13,815 bases of DNA from an uncultured Clostridia bacterium (lineage in GTDB: Bacteria; Bacillota_A; Clostridia; Oscillospirales; Oscillospiraceae). The notes under the pieces were generated by a model. It had not been told where the DNA came from, ran no database searches, and saw only the letters and a list, made by a program, of their open reading frames with translations. Both the position numbers and the translations under genes were made by a program. This document shows positions 12,041 through 13,815 of this stretch, one piece after another. Each line of letters starts with the position of its first letter. The stretch's first letter is position 1. The DNA is taken from positions 1 to 13,815 of the forward strand of contig CAMGMW010000011.1 of the NCBI GenBank assembly GCA_946059285.1. Reading direction: 5' to 3'.

Positions 12041-13465
12041 GTGAGAAAATTTGATACAAAGGTGCAGCATTTAAAATATAAAGTCCTCAGAGAAGTTGCA
12101 AGAGAAGCATGGGCGGGCAACCTGCCTGAAGCTGCCATTGACATTCCGAAGACAATCATTCCCGGCAAAACACCGACCATGCGCTGCTGTGTCTATAAGG
12201 AACGTGCAATTCTCACCGAACGGGTGAAGATTGCCATGGGCGGAGACAAGACGAATCCAAATGTCATCGAGGTTATCGACATTGCCTGCGACGAGTGTCC
12301 CGTGGGCGGATATCAGGTGACCAATGTCTGCCGCGGTTGCCTTGCCCACCGCTGCGAGGATGTCTGCAGATTCGGCGCGATCACCTTTGACGAAAACCAT
12401 GTGGCGCACATCGATAAATCCAAATGTAAAGAATGCGGCGCCTGCGCCAAGGTATGCCCGTATACCGCCATTGTTGCCCGCAAACGTCCCTGCCAGAACG
12501 CTTGTAAGGTTAGGGCGATCTCAATGAACGAGGACAATGCGGCGTGCATCGACGATCACAAATGCATTGCCTGCGGCGCCTGTGTATATCAATGTCCCTT
12601 CGGTGCCATTTCGGACAAATCCTATATTCTGAATGTCATCGACTTGATCAAAAAGAGCGAAAACAATCAGAAATACAAGATGTATGCGGTTGTCGCGCCT
12701 TCCATTTCCAGCCAGTTTACTTATGCCAGACTCGGACAGGTTGTCACGGGAATCAAAGCGCTCGGCTTCCACACGGTTGTTGAAGCGGCGCTCGGTGCCG
12801 ACATGGTGGCGCAGGCGGAATCCAAAGAGCTTGCCGAAAAGGGCTTTTTGACAAGCTCCTGCTGCCCGGCGTTCGTCAGCTACATCGAGAAGAACTTCCC
12901 GGATATGACTCAGTTTGTCTCCGGCAATCTCTCCCCCATGGCGACCATCGCCAAATACATCAAGGAAACGACTCCGGACGCGAAGGTGGTCTTTATCGGT
13001 CCCTGCACCGCCAAGAAGATGGAGGTACAGAAGCAGAACGTCAAGCCGTATGTGGATGCGGTGATGACCTTTGAGGAACTGCAGGCGTTCTTTGACAGCC
13101 GGGAATTGGACATTTCTACGATGGAAGACGGCGTGCTTGACAATGCCTCATACTTCGGCAGAATCTTTGCCCGCTGCGGCGGACTTGCGGACGCGGTTGC
13201 GGAAGGACTGAAGGAACAGGGTCTGACCGACTTTATTTTGAAACCGTGCTCCTGTGACGGCATTGAGGCGTGTAAAATCGCGCTTCTCAAAAAGAGCAAG
13301 AATCTGTTGGACGCCAACTTTATCGAAGGCATGGCATGTGTCGGCGGATGTATCGGAGGTGCCGGATGTCTCACCCACGGCGAGAAGAACAAAGCCGAGG
13401 TGGATAAATACGGGATGGAGGCCTACGAAAAAACCATCGCCGCCGCGGTGTCGGTTCTGAAGTAG
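12041..13465 (+). CDS. hydA2: Monomeric ferredoxin-dependent [FeFe]-hydrogenase (HydA2/HfsD type)
   Basis: This 474-aa catalytic [FeFe]-hydrogenase reduces protons with electrons from ferredoxin. It has two [4Fe-4S] motifs (C129/132/135/139 and C175/178/181/185) with C151 and C155 between them. The H-cluster domain has TSSCCP (C274 as proton-relay cysteine, C275 as ligand), GPCTAKK (C322, K325) and EGMACVGGC (M431, C433, C437). All catalytic ligands are kept; only the Met before PC is Gly, as I recall for group B enzymes. An extra N-terminal region carries C49, C50, C83, C86 and VCRGCLAHRCEDVC (C97/100/105/109), possibly another cluster. It has no [2Fe-2S] plant-type domain or NuoF partner, arguing against bifurcation. 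The GTG start follows GAGGAGG (12027-12033) by seven bases. In R. albus HydA2 is proposed to act at high H2 together with AdhE. Confidence 0.94.
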   Translation: MRKFDTKVQHLKYKVLREVAREAWAGNLPEAAIDIPKTIIPGKTPTMRCCVYKERAILTERVKIAMGGDKTNPNVIEVIDIACDECPVGGYQVTNVCRGCLAHRCEDVCRFGAITFDENHVAHIDKSKCKECGACAKVCPYTAIVARKRPCQNACKVRAISMNEDNAACIDDHKCIACGACVYQCPFGAISDKSYILNVIDLIKKSENNQKYKMYAVVAPSISSQFTYARLGQVVTGIKALGFHTVVEAALGADMVAQAESKELAEKGFLTSSCCPAFVSYIEKNFPDMTQFVSGNLSPMATIAKYIKETTPDAKVVFIGPCTAKKMEVQKQNVKPYVDAVMTFEELQAFFDSRELDISTMEDGVLDNASYFGRIFARCGGLADAVAEGLKEQGLTDFILKPCSCDGIEACKIALLKKSKNLLDANFIEGMACVGGCIGGAGCLTHGEKNKAEVDKYGMEAYEKTIAAAVSVLK

Positions 13466-13503
13466 ACGCTTGATGTGAACCGCCGGTTCAGAATTGATTC
13501 TTC

Positions 13504-13526
13504 CCCCAGCGGGATGCCGCCTGGGG
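13504..13526 (+). repeat. GC-rich hairpin after hydA2
   Basis: CCCCAGCGG (13504-13512) pairs with CCG (13517-13519) and CTGGGG (13521-13526), with one bulged C and the loop GATG. It starts 39 bases after the stop codon, and no T-tract follows. Confidence 0.5.
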
Positions 13527-13535
13527 TGATGCCAA

Positions 13536-13566
13536 TTTGGAGGATGCTGTTCCAGCATCCTCCAAA
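13536..13566. terminator. Perfect 14-bp hairpin, probable 3' end structure of the hydrogenase operon
   Basis: TTTGGAGGATGCTG (13536-13549) and CAGCATCCTCCAAA (13553-13566) pair perfectly around a TTC loop. The position, about 70 bases after the stop, fits an operon end. However, ATCTGTCC follows instead of a T-tract, so it may be a stabilising 3' hairpin or a non-canonical terminator. Confidence 0.5.
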
Positions 13567-13702
13567 ATCTGTCCTATACCGGTGCCGATCAAAAGTGCAC
13601 GTTTTCAGTGTCCGGCATGAAACGCACGCGGCAGATGCTTCCGGTCGGGAGGAAGAACGGTAAAATGCGCTTTCGGGGATTGCGGCTTTGCAGCTCCTAT
13701 GG

Positions 13703-13755
13703 CGATCATAAATGTTGGGATAGGGCACGGCGCCCTATCCCAACATTTATGATCG
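13703..13755. repeat. Perfect 24-bp inverted repeat with 5-nt loop
   Basis: The arms at 13703-13726 (starting CGATCATAAATG) and 13732-13755 (ending CATTTATGATCG) are exact reverse complements around ACGGC. Neither strand has an adjacent T-tract; the nearest run, seven T's on the plus strand, is about 22 bases away. It could be a strong bidirectional terminator shared with a gene beyond the window, or a small palindromic mobile or intergenic repeat. Confidence 0.75.
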
Positions 13756-13815
13756 AACGATCCTTGGATATATTTGGTTTTTTTGCTCATATTTTCAGGA
13801 TATTTTTCGCAAGAT

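Larger units (their letters stand above)
13466..13815. other. Hairpin-rich 3' intergenic region, no gene seen
   Basis: This 350-base tail after the hydrogenase contains several inverted repeats: GAACC/GGTTC at 13477-13489, AGAAT/ATTCT at 13490-13501, and the three larger hairpins listed separately. A T-rich stretch (GGTTTTTTTGC) lies at about 13776-13786. A frame opening at 13665 runs to the window edge, but it reads through the perfect palindrome and has no recognisable content. Confidence 0.55.

Noticed and set aside
8538..13465. Possible electron-bifurcating HydABC-type hydrogenase
   Set aside because: No NuoF/HydB flavoprotein gene and no plant-type [2Fe-2S] domain in the hydrogenase; the two NuoE-like proteins are stand-alone.
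13665..13815. Frame starting at ATG 13665 and open to the window edge, with GGAGG upstream
   Set aside because: The spacing to GGAGG is too long (12 bases), it reads through the perfect 24-bp palindrome, and the sequence shows no family features.
1..13815. CRISPR array, tRNA/rRNA genes, transposase or phage genes
   Set aside because: I saw no regularly spaced repeats, tRNA-like folds, or integrase/transposase motifs on either strand.

Overview
The window looks like a chromosomal segment of a strictly anaerobic, fermentative Firmicute, most likely a gut or rumen Clostridia/Oscillospiraceae member related to Ruminococcus. The reasons are an intermediate GC content by eye, strong AGGAGG-type ribosome binding sites, Rex, a bifunctional AdhE, and two [FeFe]-hydrogenase-type proteins. 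The placement is inference; there is no rRNA or other marker gene.

Left part (1-2960), ordinary accessory genes: a tocopherol-cyclase-family protein (366-1211, +), a bidirectional terminator (1415-1459), and a two-gene minus-strand operon of a GNAT acetyltransferase and a cysteine-motif flavoprotein (2787 down to 1643), joined by an ATGA overlap. That operon has a good promoter at 2930-2958.

Middle (3017-4332), a regulatory block: a LysR-type regulator with its own extended -10 promoter and an unusually long 5' leader (about 267 nt) that holds a 15-bp inverted repeat and a small ORF overlapping the lysR start. It is followed by a weak terminator and a 29-bp near-perfect palindrome upstream of the rex promoter.

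Right part (4399-13465), a seven-to-eight-gene redox/H2 operon: rex, adhE, an APH/choline-kinase-fold phosphotransferase, two tandem thioredoxin-like [2Fe-2S] proteins, a sensory [FeFe]-hydrogenase with a PAS domain (HydS/HfsB type), a SpoIIE/PP2C phosphatase with an extra C-terminal domain, and a monomeric [FeFe]-hydrogenase (HydA2/HfsD type). Genes from adhE to the phosphatase are separated by 15 nt or less or overlap. The same gene set (Rex, Aad/AdhE, kinase, phosphatase, HydS, HydA2) is described as one transcription unit in Ruminococcus albus 7, and related hfs clusters occur in Thermoanaerobacterium, so the system is not wholly new. The proposed logic is that AdhE (NADH to ethanol) and HydA2 (reduced ferredoxin to H2) dispose of electrons when H2 is high. 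Rex reads NADH/NAD+, HydS is a candidate H2 sensor, and the kinase-like/phosphatase pair is the candidate output. The less-explored parts are the kinase fold, the duplicated [2Fe-2S] proteins, the phosphatase's C-terminal domain, and the LysR input implied by the palindrome.

The 3' end (13466-13815) has no supportable gene. It holds a series of hairpins, including a perfect 24-bp inverted repeat, none directly followed by a T-tract.
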